Assembly: GCA_903884815.1 (NCBI GenBank)
Contig: CAISGE010000010.1
Span: 1-47,018, forward strand
DNA from: Candidatus Omnitrophota bacterium
GTDB taxonomy: Bacteria; Omnitrophota; Omnitrophia; Omnitrophales; Aquincolibacteriaceae
Length of the DNA: 47,018 nucleotides
Direction of reading: 5' to 3'
Part shown: positions 15,572-22,990 of the stretch, one piece after another
Numbering within the stretch: position 1 is the stretch's first letter
How the letters are laid out: each line of letters starts with the position of its first letter
Made by a program: the position numbers and the translations under genes
The notes under the pieces: generated by a model
Seen by the model: the letters and a program-made list of their open reading frames with translations, nothing else
What the model was told of the DNA's origin: nothing
Database searches by the model: none

Positions 15572-15589
15572 ATAATCTTATTTGATTAT
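15572..15589. promoter_or_regulatory. Candidate AbiEi operator
   Basis: ATAATC and GATTAT flank six bases in the leader of the toxin-antitoxin operon, directly after the -10 box. AbiEi antitoxins are known to bind inverted repeats in their promoter. Confidence 0.5.
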
Positions 15590-15597
15590 CTAAAGAA

Positions 15598-15626
15598 ACA
15601 GTACAGCATTGGTAGGAAAATGTCAA
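15598..15626 (-). promoter_or_regulatory. Promoter of the AbiE operon
   Basis: TTGACA (15621-15626), 17 nt, TACTGT (15598-15603). The spacer ends AATGCTG, as in the ATPase promoter 1.5 kb downstream. Confidence 0.6.
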
Positions 15627-15718
15627 ATGCCATATCCTTTACCCGTATTCAAAAGCAGGAAGCGACAAGCAACAAGCGGTAGACGTCCATCCCCCGTCAT
15701 TCTGCTCTGCTTCCTCCT

Positions 15719-15810
15719 GTCATCCTGAGGCCTGATACTTTCTTTCGAAGGGAAGAATCAGGCCGAAGGATCTCTCGTGAGATTCTTCAGCCTGAGGGCT
15801 TCAGAATGAC
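15719..15810. repeat. Family A repeat with a long variable hairpin
   Basis: GTCATCCTGAG to TCAGAATGAC. The left arm carries GGCCTGAT...ATCAGGCC and the right arm AGCCTGAGGGCTTC. A partial copy (GTCATTCTGC) lies just upstream at 15695. It fills most of the gap between the AbiE operon and the response regulator gene. Confidence 0.85.
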
Positions 15811-15851
15811 GAGAAAACAGGAAATGGGGAACGAACAGCCGGAGAACAGTA

Positions 15852-16256
15852 CTAGCGGATCTTGAGGATGTGCTCGACCTTGCTCTGGAGATTGGCGAGG
15901 TCGAAGGGCTTTTCGATGAAACCGCTGATCCCCTCAAGCTCAAAGAGCGGCTGCATGGTCGCGCCGGCGCCGGTGAGCATGATGACAGGGGTTTTACGAA
16001 CGCGGGTCTGTTCCTGGAGGTCGTCGTGGCGGTACGAGCGGATCTTACGGAGATACGTGAGGCCGTCTTCGCCGCGCGGGATGCGGATATCGAGCATCAC
16101 GCACTCGGGCTTTCCCTGCTCGGTCTTGATGAAACCTTCGGCGCCGTCATGGGCGTAAAGCACTTCATAGCCCAGGGATTCAAACTTTTCTTTAACGATC
16201 TGACAGACATCGTCTTCGTCGTCAATGATCAACAAGCGCCGTTTATTCTCTGACAT
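15852..16256 (-). CDS. Single-domain response regulator (REC)
   Basis: 134 residues, a lone receiver domain of CheY type. IIDDEDDV gives the acidic pocket, CVMLDIRIP the phosphorylated Asp, VIMLTGAGA the conserved Thr, and GFIEKPFDL the Lys-Pro pair. No output domain follows. I place the start at 16256 (MSENKRRLLI) with TTGAGG upstream rather than at 16307. It follows rpoD on the same strand, 80 bp after its stop. Its kinase is not in the window, so its target (flagellar, kinase relay or other) cannot be named. Confidence 0.88.
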   Translation of the reverse strand: MSENKRRLLIIDDEDDVCQIVKEKFESLGYEVLYAHDGAEGFIKTEQGKPECVMLDIRIPRGEDGLTYLRKIRSYRHDDLQEQTRVRKTPVIMLTGAGATMQPLFELEGISGFIEKPFDLANLQSKVEHILKIR

Positions 16257-16336
16257 TTTGGCCTCAATGCGGTTAATAACACCATGAGCATCGGCTAAAA
16301 AAGCCACGAACTGAAGGGACCTTGACGAGAATTCTA

Positions 16337-18049
16337 TTACTCGCTCAGTTTAATATCCAGAAAATTTTTGAGCTTCCGCGAGCGTGTCGGATGGCGGAGC
16401 TTCCGGAGGGCCTTGGCCTCGATCTGACGGACGCGCTCGCGGGTCACGTTGAAGATATGGCCGACTTCTTCTAGCGTCCGCGGGTAGCCGTCCCCGATGC
16501 CGAATCTCAGGCGAAGCACTTTCTCCTCGCGCTCGGTCAGGGTCAGAAGAACGTCATCCATCTGTTCCTTGAGCATGCTGTACGCGGTGGCGTTCGCCGG
16601 AGACACTGCGGATTTGTCTTCGATGAAATCCCCGAAACTGGTGTCCCCTTCGTCCCCGATCGGGGTCTGAAGGCTGATGGGCTCCTGCGCGATCTTAAGA
16701 ATGCCTTTCACTTTTTCGACCGGCATTTTCATGACCTGCGCGACTTCTTCGGGGGTCGGCTCACGGCCGGTTTCCTGGACGAGATGGCGCGACGCGCGGA
16801 AGAACTTGTTGATGGTCTCGATCATGTGCACCGGAATGCGGATCGTGCGGGCCTGATCCGCGATCGAACGCGTGATCGCCTGGCGGATCCACCATGTGGC
16901 GTAAGTCGAGAACTTGTAGCCGCGTTTGTATTCGAATTTATCGACGGCCTTCATGAGGCCGATATTCCCCTCCTGGATCAGATCTAGGAACGAGAGGCCG
17001 CGGTTCGTGTATTTTTTGGCGATGCTCACCACGAGGCGGAGGTTCGCGCCGACGAGGGCCTTCTTGGCCTTGGTGAGTTCCCATTCCCGGCGGATGATCA
17101 GCTTGAAATGCTCGTAAAGCTTCGCTTCCGGTTCCCCGAGTTCCTGGAGGATGAGCCGGTTTCGCTCTTCGATCTGGCCGATCTGGCCGCGGACCCCGCT
17201 GCGGCGGAGTTTCTTGATATCGTCCCGGTTCTTTTTGAGTTCCTTGAGCTTGGCGCGGAGATTCGCGACGATCTGCTCCACGATCGCGATATTGAGATTG
17301 AACTGGAGTAAAAGATCGGCCACATTGGATTTCTTGCGGGTCGAGCGGAACTTGCGGATGAGGAGCTGCAATTTGCGCTTCATCGTCACGATCTTGACTT
17401 CCTGATCCGTTTCGATGATCGACTCGAGCTGGATCTCGTTACTCAAGATCTTCTTGGCCAGGTCGAGCACTTCAAAGCGCGCGGCCTCGGTCTGAAAAAC
17501 GGCTTTCTTCAGTTCCTCTTCGCAGGCCTCGATCTTTTTGGAGATGTCAATTTCCTGTTCCCTCGTGAGAAGGGAGATCTGCCCCATCTGGCGCAGGTAG
17601 GTGCGGACCGGGTCATCGATGCGCACGCGCTCGTATTCCTCGACCGCCGCGTCCTCTTCAAGCTCCGTGTCTTTCCCTTTTTTGGCTTCGACATCCTGGA
17701 TCGCCTCGGTCACGGGTTTGCCGTTCGGGCCGATGCCGCCGCTGGTGATCTCGATCCCCTTATCGTTCAGCGCGATAATGAGTTCTTCCACCTTTTCGGG
17801 ATTGTTCATTTCCTCGGGCAGCTGCTTTTTCATCTGCTCCAGCGTGACAAAACCCTGCTTCTTGCCGAGCGTAAAAAGTTTTTGAACGATCTCCTTCTGG
17901 ACCTTGGCCGACACTTTCCCGGTCACAGCGGGCTTCTCCTGCGGCGCCGGAGCGGGCGCAGATTTTCCCTTGGCCGGAACGGGAGCAGGCTGGGAGGGTG
18001 CGATCTTAGGAGAGGATGCCCGGGTAACTTTCTTTGATGCTTTTTTCAC
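16337..18049 (-). CDS. rpoD: RNA polymerase primary sigma factor
   Basis: 570 residues. An Ala/Pro/Lys-rich leader precedes region 1.1 ([16 protein letters not shown]). Region 1.2 is [12 protein letters not shown], region 2 has [34 protein letters not shown] and [14 protein letters not shown] (-10 binding), and region 4 ends with [20 protein letters not shown] (-35 helix-turn-helix). The non-conserved segment between 1.2 and 2 is moderately long and highly charged. It is the vegetative sigma 70. The start codon is GTG at 18049. It follows dnaG, the ancestral order, and has its own promoter. Confidence 0.97.
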   Translation of the reverse strand: MKKASKKVTRASSPKIAPSQPAPVPAKGKSAPAPAPQEKPAVTGKVSAKVQKEIVQKLFTLGKKQGFVTLEQMKKQLPEEMNNPEKVEELIIALNDKGIEITSGGIGPNGKPVTEAIQDVEAKKGKDTELEEDAAVEEYERVRIDDPVRTYLRQMGQISLLTREQEIDISKKIEACEEELKKAVFQTEAARFEVLDLAKKILSNEIQLESIIETDQEVKIVTMKRKLQLLIRKFRSTRKKSNVADLLLQFNLNIAIVEQIVANLRAKLKELKKNRDDIKKLRRSGVRGQIGQIEERNRLILQELGEPEAKLYEHFKLIIRREWELTKAKKALVGANLRLVVSIAKKYTNRGLSFLDLIQEGNIGLMKAVDKFEYKRGYKFSTYATWWIRQAITRSIADQARTIRIPVHMIETINKFFRASRHLVQETGREPTPEEVAQVMKMPVEKVKGILKIAQEPISLQTPIGDEGDTSFGDFIEDKSAVSPANATAYSMLKEQMDDVLLTLTEREEKVLRLRFGIGDGYPRTLEEVGHIFNVTRERVRQIEAKALRKLRHPTRSRKLKNFLDIKLSE

Positions 18050-18166
18050 CCCGTTAGATCTCCGATTTATTTTAGAATTTCAGAAACAGTTCTTTCCCGA
18101 AATGTCAATCCCGCTATCTCTGACGCAAAAAGGGGTTAGAGCACTCACGGGGTTCAAGAGTTGGGT

Positions 18167-18195
18167 ATTATAGTTAGGTCGCCTCCCGAAACCAA
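18167..18195 (-). promoter_or_regulatory. Promoter of rpoD
   Basis: TTGGTT (18190-18195), 17 nt, TATAAT (18167-18172), about 110 nt before the GTG start and just after the dnaG stop. A second TTGACA near 18100 has no good -10 partner. Confidence 0.65.
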
Positions 18196-18200
18196 GCGAT

Positions 18201-20018
18201 TTATTCGCTCTTTTGGGAGTCCCGGGACCGCTTGAGAAGCTCCTGGTATTCGGTGGCTACCGCCCGGACCCGGGCCTCATCGCCGGATTTCTCGGCGATC
18301 GAGAGCTGCCGACGGAGTTCTTCGAGGCGTCCGGTGGCCTTTCCCTGCTTGATCTTGCCGAGGCAATCCTCGAGGATCTTCTCCCTCTCGGCGGTGTCAT
18401 CCAAAGTCGCCATCACAGCCACGAGCTGCTCCCGGGACTGCGCGTCCGGGATACGGTTGAGAAGACCCGAAAGCGTGCATTTCTTCCCCTGCTCGCTCAT
18501 CTGGCGAAGATAGTCAAAAAGCTCGCGGGAGGCGGGCGTCAGAAGGTCGCCGTCCTGGAGCTCTTCACAGGCCCGGTCACAAAAAGGCGGGACTTCCGCC
18601 ATGAGCACCAAAAGGAGCAACTCCTCCTGCAAAGGCTTGACGGCCTTCGGGGCTTCGGGGGCTTTGGCGGGCCCGGCCGGCCGCTCTTTGGGCGGTCCGC
18701 TCTTTCTTTCCAGATAGGAGTACTCGGTGCGCAGCGACGGCTCATCCACCTGGAGGGCGCGGGAAAGACGTTTGAAATATTCCGAGAGCATGACGGTGTT
18801 CTTCACTTTGAGGAAGGTCTCGAACATTTCCCGGCTGATCTTCGAAAGTCCAAGGGCGTCGTGTCTCGGGTAGCGGGCCAGAAGCGCCTCCAGCTTGTAA
18901 TCAAAAAAATCCTTGGCGCCTTTCAAGAGCGCCGCGAAAGCGTCATTCCCGCGCTTATTCAAGAAATCATCCGGGTCCTCGCCTTTGGGCAGGCTCACGA
19001 GCTTGACCTGCATGCCACCTTCGAGAAGGATCTCGAGCCCGCGCAGGGACGCGGCCTCCCCCGCTTTGTCGCCGTCATAGACCACGATCACTTCTTCCAC
19101 AAAGCGCCGCATGATGCGGACATGATCTTCTCCGAGCGCGGTGCCGAGCGTCGCCACGGCGTTCTTGAACCCGTGCTGGTAAAGCGCCAGAAAGTCCATG
19201 TAACCTTCCACGAGGATCAGATTCGGCCACTCGCGATCAATGTATTTTTTGGCAAGATTGAGACCGAAGAGTTCGCGGCGTTTGAAGAAGATGGGCGTCT
19301 CCGGGGAATTGAGATATTTGGGTCCCTCCTGATCGGCGATCAATCGGCCGCCGAACGCGATCGTCTTGTTCTGGAGATTCAGGATCGGGAAAAGGAGCCG
19401 GCCGCGGAAGGTGTCGTAGTAATTCCCTTTGGGCGACTGCTGGATCAGCGCGGCGAGTTTGAGGAGCGCCTCGGGGTATTTTTTCTTCATCAGGTGATCG
19501 AAAAGCGTGCGCCACTCGTTCGGCGCCCAGCCGAGCTTGAATTCTTTGATGATCTCGGGAGTGATCTGCCGCTTCGCCAAATATTCCCGCGCGGGAGCCC
19601 CGGCGTCTTTCAAAAGGAGTTCGTGATAAAAATCCGACGCGACTTGACACACTTCATAAAGCTTTTCCTTCTGCCCACCGTCCTCCCCGCCCTGCGACCG
19701 TCGCTCCGGCAGCGTAATGTGCGCGCGCTCCGCGAGGGATTTCAGGGCCTCGGGGAAAGTCATATTTTCGTGCCGCATGAGAAAGCTGAACACATCGCCG
19801 CCGGCGCCGCAGCCAAAACAGTGGAACATCTGCTTTTCGGGCTGCACCATGAACGAAGGGGATTTTTCCTGATGGAAGGGACAGCAGGCCTTGAGATGCC
19901 GGCCGGCGCGCTTCAGAGGAACGTATTGGGAGATGATCTCGACGATGTCATTGGCCACGCTGACCTGCTCGACGACGTGGTCCTCAAAGCGCGTCCCGGG
20001 GTTCGGAGTTGCCATCAC
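18201..20018 (-). CDS. dnaG: DNA primase
   Basis: 605 residues. The zinc ribbon is CCPFHQEKSPSF with FHCFGCGAGGD near residues 45-70. The TOPRIM core has LILVEGYMDFLAL, VIVVYDGDKAGE and KGEDPDDFL, giving the Glu and Asp metal ligands. The C-terminal part, after a proline-rich linker (PKERPAGPAKAPEAPKA), is a helicase-binding-like region. The enzyme makes RNA primers at replication forks. Start is GTG 20018 or the adjoining ATG at 20015. The ribosome site is weak, and a family B hairpin lies 12 nt upstream. Confidence 0.97.
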   Translation of the reverse strand: MMATPNPGTRFEDHVVEQVSVANDIVEIISQYVPLKRAGRHLKACCPFHQEKSPSFMVQPEKQMFHCFGCGAGGDVFSFLMRHENMTFPEALKSLAERAHITLPERRSQGGEDGGQKEKLYEVCQVASDFYHELLLKDAGAPAREYLAKRQITPEIIKEFKLGWAPNEWRTLFDHLMKKKYPEALLKLAALIQQSPKGNYYDTFRGRLLFPILNLQNKTIAFGGRLIADQEGPKYLNSPETPIFFKRRELFGLNLAKKYIDREWPNLILVEGYMDFLALYQHGFKNAVATLGTALGEDHVRIMRRFVEEVIVVYDGDKAGEAASLRGLEILLEGGMQVKLVSLPKGEDPDDFLNKRGNDAFAALLKGAKDFFDYKLEALLARYPRHDALGLSKISREMFETFLKVKNTVMLSEYFKRLSRALQVDEPSLRTEYSYLERKSGPPKERPAGPAKAPEAPKAVKPLQEELLLLVLMAEVPPFCDRACEELQDGDLLTPASRELFDYLRQMSEQGKKCTLSGLLNRIPDAQSREQLVAVMATLDDTAEREKILEDCLGKIKQGKATGRLEELRRQLSIAEKSGDEARVRAVATEYQELLKRSRDSQKSE

Positions 20019-20030
20019 ACGCTCTTATCC

Positions 20031-20190
20031 GGTACCGTGTCAAGTTTGAAATAAAGGTCACACGGTACCGTCCCAATTCTTATCAATTTCCGCGATGCGG
20101 AAATTGGGGTGGTCCCGCCGGCCTTTGAGGTAAAAAAAATGACCGTCGGTACCGCACTGTGAACCCTTAGAATTAAATCTGACACAGTGC
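20031..20190. repeat. Family B repeat with four hairpins
   Basis: Consecutive hairpins: GGTACCGTGT/ACACGGTACC (20031-20040, 20060-20069); CAATTTCCGC-GAT-GCGGAAATTG (20084-20106); GGTCCCGCCGG/CCGTCGGTACC (20111-20121, 20143-20153, two mismatches); GCACTGTG/CACAGTGC (20154-20161, 20183-20190). The loops of the long hairpins share a CCTTT...AAA pattern. The element fills the whole gap between cvpA and dnaG. Confidence 0.8.
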
Positions 20191-20792
20191 TAGCCGCCGG
20201 TGGTTTTACGCGTCACGAGCGGCTTCTTCTTGGCGTCCGGCTTGTAGAAGGGTCCCACCACGACTTCCTGGAGATCCGGCACGAGCCGCGCAAGCGCATG
20301 TCCGGTATAGGTACGTCCCTGCTTGAAGGCTTTCTGCAGCGCATCGATCGGAAGGAATAGAAGGAATTGCACAATGAAGCTCATGAGAAGCAACATCCGC
20401 AGTCCCCCGAGCACCATCCCGCCGAGTGTTTTGAGCAATCCCTGGGCCTCGACTTTCAGGATCTTCCCGAAAGCATTGAGACACCACGACACGGAAAGCC
20501 AGCAAAAGATAGTCAGCAGGAAAAATGCGAATCCATTGGCGATCGCCTTGGGGATCAGCGTGTGCAGGGTTATCACATCCGCGAACTGGCCGTAGAAACT
20601 GACCACAAGCATGCTGACAAGAAAGATCCCGAGCACTTTCCCAAACATCTCGCTGAAGCCTTTGCGGCTTCCAATGGCCAGCCCCCAGAGCATGACAAAT
20701 AAAACGATCCAGTCGACGGGCTGAAAACCTTGCAAGGCCACGACCACGGCGCTTTTATGAAGACTTTCGACGAACTGCCAGAACCATTCCAT
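20190..20792 (-). CDS. CvpA family inner-membrane protein
   Basis: About 200 residues with four or five hydrophobic segments: VDWIVLFVMLWGLAIGSRKGF, VLGIFLVSMLVVSFY, AFFLLTIFCWLSVSW and GLRMLLLMSFIVQFLLFLP. The first with its GxxxGFxxE-like end is the CvpA start. Relatives are named for colicin V production and now appear in envelope homeostasis, without a settled mechanism. I choose ATG 20792, with GAGGAG nine nt upstream, over the open frame from 20876. The stop TAG shares bases with the last arm of the family B repeat. Confidence 0.8.
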   Translation of the reverse strand: MEWFWQFVESLHKSAVVVALQGFQPVDWIVLFVMLWGLAIGSRKGFSEMFGKVLGIFLVSMLVVSFYGQFADVITLHTLIPKAIANGFAFFLLTIFCWLSVSWCLNAFGKILKVEAQGLLKTLGGMVLGGLRMLLLMSFIVQFLLFLPIDALQKAFKQGRTYTGHALARLVPDLQEVVVGPFYKPDAKKKPLVTRKTTGG

Positions 20793-20938
20793 TTTTTTCA
20801 GCTCCTCACGGGTTCTCCGGGAATCGCCCGGAAGCCACCTTCTAAAAAATTCGTCAATTTGAAGGGTATGATACACCCTCGAACGTTTTGTGGGTACTCA
20901 AAAAAAGAAACGACCGCTGAAAACGCCACGCTTTTCTA

Positions 20939-21109
20939 GAAGCGGTTTCATAAATATGCGTAACCCTATAAATGGCACGTCATTCCCGCATGCTTTAAGC
21001 GGGAATCCAGGATTGGTTTGCATTCTGGATCCCCGATAAGAACATTCGGGGATGACAGCCTAATGCATATTGCCCCAAAAGCACTTACAGTGACTTAAGA
21101 AACCGCCTC
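20939..21109. mobile_element. MITE-like element with GTCATTCCCGC core
   Basis: Imperfect terminal inverted repeats: GAAGCGGTTTC (20939-20949) and GAAACCGCCTC (21099-21109). The inner parts TAAATATGCGTAACCC and the complement of the right flank also match partly. The core is GTCATTCCCGC...GGGGATGAC (20979-21056) with inner hairpins GCGGGAATCCAG and CTGGATCCCCG. The 341-bp gap before cvpA holds nothing else recognisable. Confidence 0.7.
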
Positions 21110-21133
21110 AAAAAAGAAGACCGCGAGATCCGG

Positions 21134-21937
21134 CTACGCGGAAAGAATGCCGGAAAAACGGAGCGCCGCCACGATCCCCACAAAAGCGGTGTCGGCCTTA
21201 AAGAGAACTTCGCCGAGTTCCACGAACCGGAGATTTTTCTCACGGCGATGCCACTGAGCCCAGCGGATCTCCTCCGCCGAAAACCCTCCCTCGGGACCGA
21301 TGAACAGATTTAAATTCTTGACCTTGCCCCGGAGCCCTCGAACTTCTTCGAGCCACTGGGGAAAGGGAATGGAATCCGCACCGGGATGAAAGATCACGAT
21401 AAGATCTTCGGCCGAAAGACTTTGAATGGCTTCTTTGAAACTTCGCGGGGTTTCGATCCTGAGGAGCTTCAGACTCCCGGATTGCTTGCTGGCCTCGCGC
21501 GCGATCCGGTTCCACCGCTCCACGATCTTCCCGGTTTTTTCGGCGGAGACCTGGACCTCGCCGTGTTCCGACGTGATCGCGTGGAACTCGTGAACCCCCA
21601 ATTCCTGGGCCTTCTCGACCAGGAGATCTGTCTTGCCTTTGCGCAACATCACCGGAAAGACCCGCAGTTCGAGGGCATCGTTAAAAGAACCTGTTTTGAT
21701 AAGGACCTGCCGCACATGAAGGCATGTGCGACCGTCCGCCGCGAATTCCCCTACCACGGCCTCGGCTTCCCCACCCTGTCCATCCGTCACAAGACACGCG
21801 TCGCCGGGCTTCAAGCGGATACTGTCCCGGAGATGATGGCTCTCAGCGGGATCCAGCCACAGATCATGCGGGGTATTTTGCAAAGTCTGGCCGGTAAAAA
21901 AACGCCGGAGTTTCCGAGGCTTTTGTCTGTCGGACAT
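21134..21937 (-). CDS. rsmE: 16S rRNA (uracil-1498-N3)-methyltransferase
   Basis: 267 residues from ATG 21937, which has GGAAGGA upstream. The N-terminal PUA-like part has LRRFFTGQTL and HHLRDSIRLKPGDACLVTDG. The SPOUT knot has LNLFIGPEGGFSAEEI and VELGEVLFKADTAFVGIVAAL, the RsmE signature, although the usual LGxRILRxETA reads LGEVLFKADTA here. The enzyme methylates U1498 of 16S rRNA in the 30S subunit. It follows the cold-shock gene after a strong terminator and a leader hairpin. Confidence 0.92.
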   Translation of the reverse strand: MSDRQKPRKLRRFFTGQTLQNTPHDLWLDPAESHHLRDSIRLKPGDACLVTDGQGGEAEAVVGEFAADGRTCLHVRQVLIKTGSFNDALELRVFPVMLRKGKTDLLVEKAQELGVHEFHAITSEHGEVQVSAEKTGKIVERWNRIAREASKQSGSLKLLRIETPRSFKEAIQSLSAEDLIVIFHPGADSIPFPQWLEEVRGLRGKVKNLNLFIGPEGGFSAEEIRWAQWHRREKNLRFVELGEVLFKADTAFVGIVAALRFSGILSA

Positions 21938-21952
21938 CAGCAATCCTTCCAC

Positions 21953-21985
21953 AACCCATTTCAACCTACGCGGTTGAAATGGGTT
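21953..21985. repeat. 14-bp perfect hairpin in the rsmE leader
   Basis: AACCCATTTCAACC (21953-21966) pairs with GGTTGAAATGGGTT (21972-21985) around five bases. The ATTTCAAC/GTTGAAAT core is the same as in the family B hairpin at 9474-9493. It ends 15 nt before the rsmE start codon and could affect its translation. Confidence 0.7.
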
Positions 21986-22002
21986 AAAAAATCAGTTGCG
22001 GT

Positions 22003-22036
22003 AAAAAAAAGACCCGCGGGTGAAATCCCGCGGGTC
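22003..22036 (-). terminator. Rho-independent terminator after the cold-shock gene
   Basis: GACCCGCGGG and CCCGCGGGTC form a perfect 10-bp stem with a 6-nt loop (22011-22036). On the minus strand it is followed by eight T (22003-22010). It lies 45 bp after the stop codon. Confidence 0.92.
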
Positions 22037-22080
22037 CATGTTCATTTGAAGAAAATACGGAAGAACGAAGATCAGCCGGA

Positions 22081-22368
22081 TTATTTCTTCTTGGCTTCTT
22101 TCTTCTTGTCTTCCTTCTTGGGCGCAGCCGCAGCGGCAGCGTCTTTTTCTTCCTGGGTCTTCTTATGGCGGATCACGTTCTGGGCCAGCGGTCCCTTTTC
22201 GCCCTGGACGACATCGAATTCCACTTCTTCGTCAGGATTGAGCCTCTTGTACCCCTCGCCCTGGATCACGGAATAATGGACGAAGATATCCTTCTCCTCG
22301 CCTTCCTTGCGGAGGAACCCGAAGCCCTTGACGTTGGAGAACCACTTCACTTTACCCTTGTCTGCCAT
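22081..22368 (-). CDS. Cold-shock domain protein with lysine/alanine tail
   Basis: 95 residues. The cold-shock domain occupies the first 70: GKVKWFSNVKGFGFL holds RNP1 and DIFVHYSVI holds RNP2, the aromatic surface for single-stranded RNA or DNA. The tail, DAAAAAAPKKEDKKKEAKKK in outline, is longer and more basic than in E. coli CspA (70 residues) and may add nonspecific nucleic-acid affinity. AAGGAGG lies 5-6 nt before ATG. It likely acts as an RNA chaperone in the cytoplasm. Confidence 0.95.
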   Translation of the reverse strand: MADKGKVKWFSNVKGFGFLRKEGEEKDIFVHYSVIQGEGYKRLNPDEEVEFDVVQGEKGPLAQNVIRHKKTQEEKDAAAAAAPKKEDKKKEAKKK

Positions 22369-22437
22369 AACTGCCTCCTTGAAAACTTTGAAAATTCACT
22401 TTCGCGCCACAGACAATCCGGGCGCGCCCTGCACCTG

Positions 22438-22710
22438 CTACTTCACCTTGATCTTTAAAATAAGTCCGGGTTTAAAAACGACGACTTTTTTTTCAGGGAC
22501 CGTCACTTCCTCGCCTGTCCGGGGATTGCGTCCCAACCGTCCGCGACGGGTCTTGACCTTGAAGACACCAAAGTTCCGGAGTTCCACGGTCTCGCCACGC
22601 TGAAGACTGTCGGAAATGACATCGAGGGTTTTCTGGACGATCTTCTTGACATCGATCTGGGTGAGATTCGTTTCATTCGAAACTTTCATCACGATATCTT
22701 TTTTAGTCAA
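22438..22710 (-). CDS. HU/IHF family DNA-binding protein
   Basis: 90 residues beginning MTKKDIVMKVSNET with the helical dimer part, then GETVELRNFGVFKVKTRRGRLGRNPRTGEEV, the beta-arm signature of the family. The Pro of the arm tip (RNPRTG) is present. The start is TTG at 22710, fixed by AGGAGG 7 nt upstream. The protein bends and compacts DNA. HU versus IHF-like specificity cannot be settled. It has its own strong promoter and lies between dnaE and the cold-shock gene. Confidence 0.95.
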   Translation of the reverse strand: MTKKDIVMKVSNETNLTQIDVKKIVQKTLDVISDSLQRGETVELRNFGVFKVKTRRGRLGRNPRTGEEVTVPEKKVVVFKPGLILKIKVK

Positions 22711-22780
22711 GGGACCACCTCCTATAACGAAGAAGCAACAAAGTTTTTCCCAACTGCTTGTCCTGTTTGAAGATGCGAGA

Positions 22781-22809
22781 AAAATAGCAAAACATCAGGC
22801 CTGTGTCAA
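22781..22809 (-). promoter_or_regulatory. Promoter of the HU gene
   Basis: TTGACA (22804-22809), 17 nt, TATTTT (22781-22786), about 70 nt before the TTG start. Confidence 0.65.
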
Positions 22810-22863
22810 GCAATTTAAGTTGTAACTTCAAGCAATATCGTGGTTTAACGAAAGACAGAGGTT

Positions 22864-22990
22864 CTAGCAGTCCACTGAAAAACAATATTGTTGTCATTCT
22901 GAGCCCCTCGCGGGCGAAGAATCTCGAGCGGAGATCCTTCACGATGCAGAGCATCGTTCAGGATAACGCATTTTTTCAACAGCCTGCTAG
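22864..22990. mobile_element. 119-bp family A MITE flanked by CTAG duplications
   Basis: The element 22868-22986 lies between CTAG at 22864-22867 and CTAG at 22987-22990. The left terminus is CAGTCCACTGAAAAAC; the right, read on the minus strand, is CAGGCTGTTGAAAAAA, the terminus of the IS at the window's left edge with small changes. The core is GTCATTCTGAG to CAGGATAAC with variable arm ACGATGCAGAGCATCGT. The right CTAG includes the TAG stop of dnaE. Confidence 0.85.

Noticed and set aside
18090..18110. TTGACA upstream of rpoD as the -35 box of its main promoter
   Set aside because: No acceptable -10 box occurs at 16-18 nt. The TTGGTT/TATAAT pair further upstream fits much better.
18213..20054. 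A 613-codon open frame on the plus strand opposite dnaG
   Set aside because: It is the antisense of a clear primase gene. Its composition reflects the high GC of dnaG, and it has no recognisable motif.
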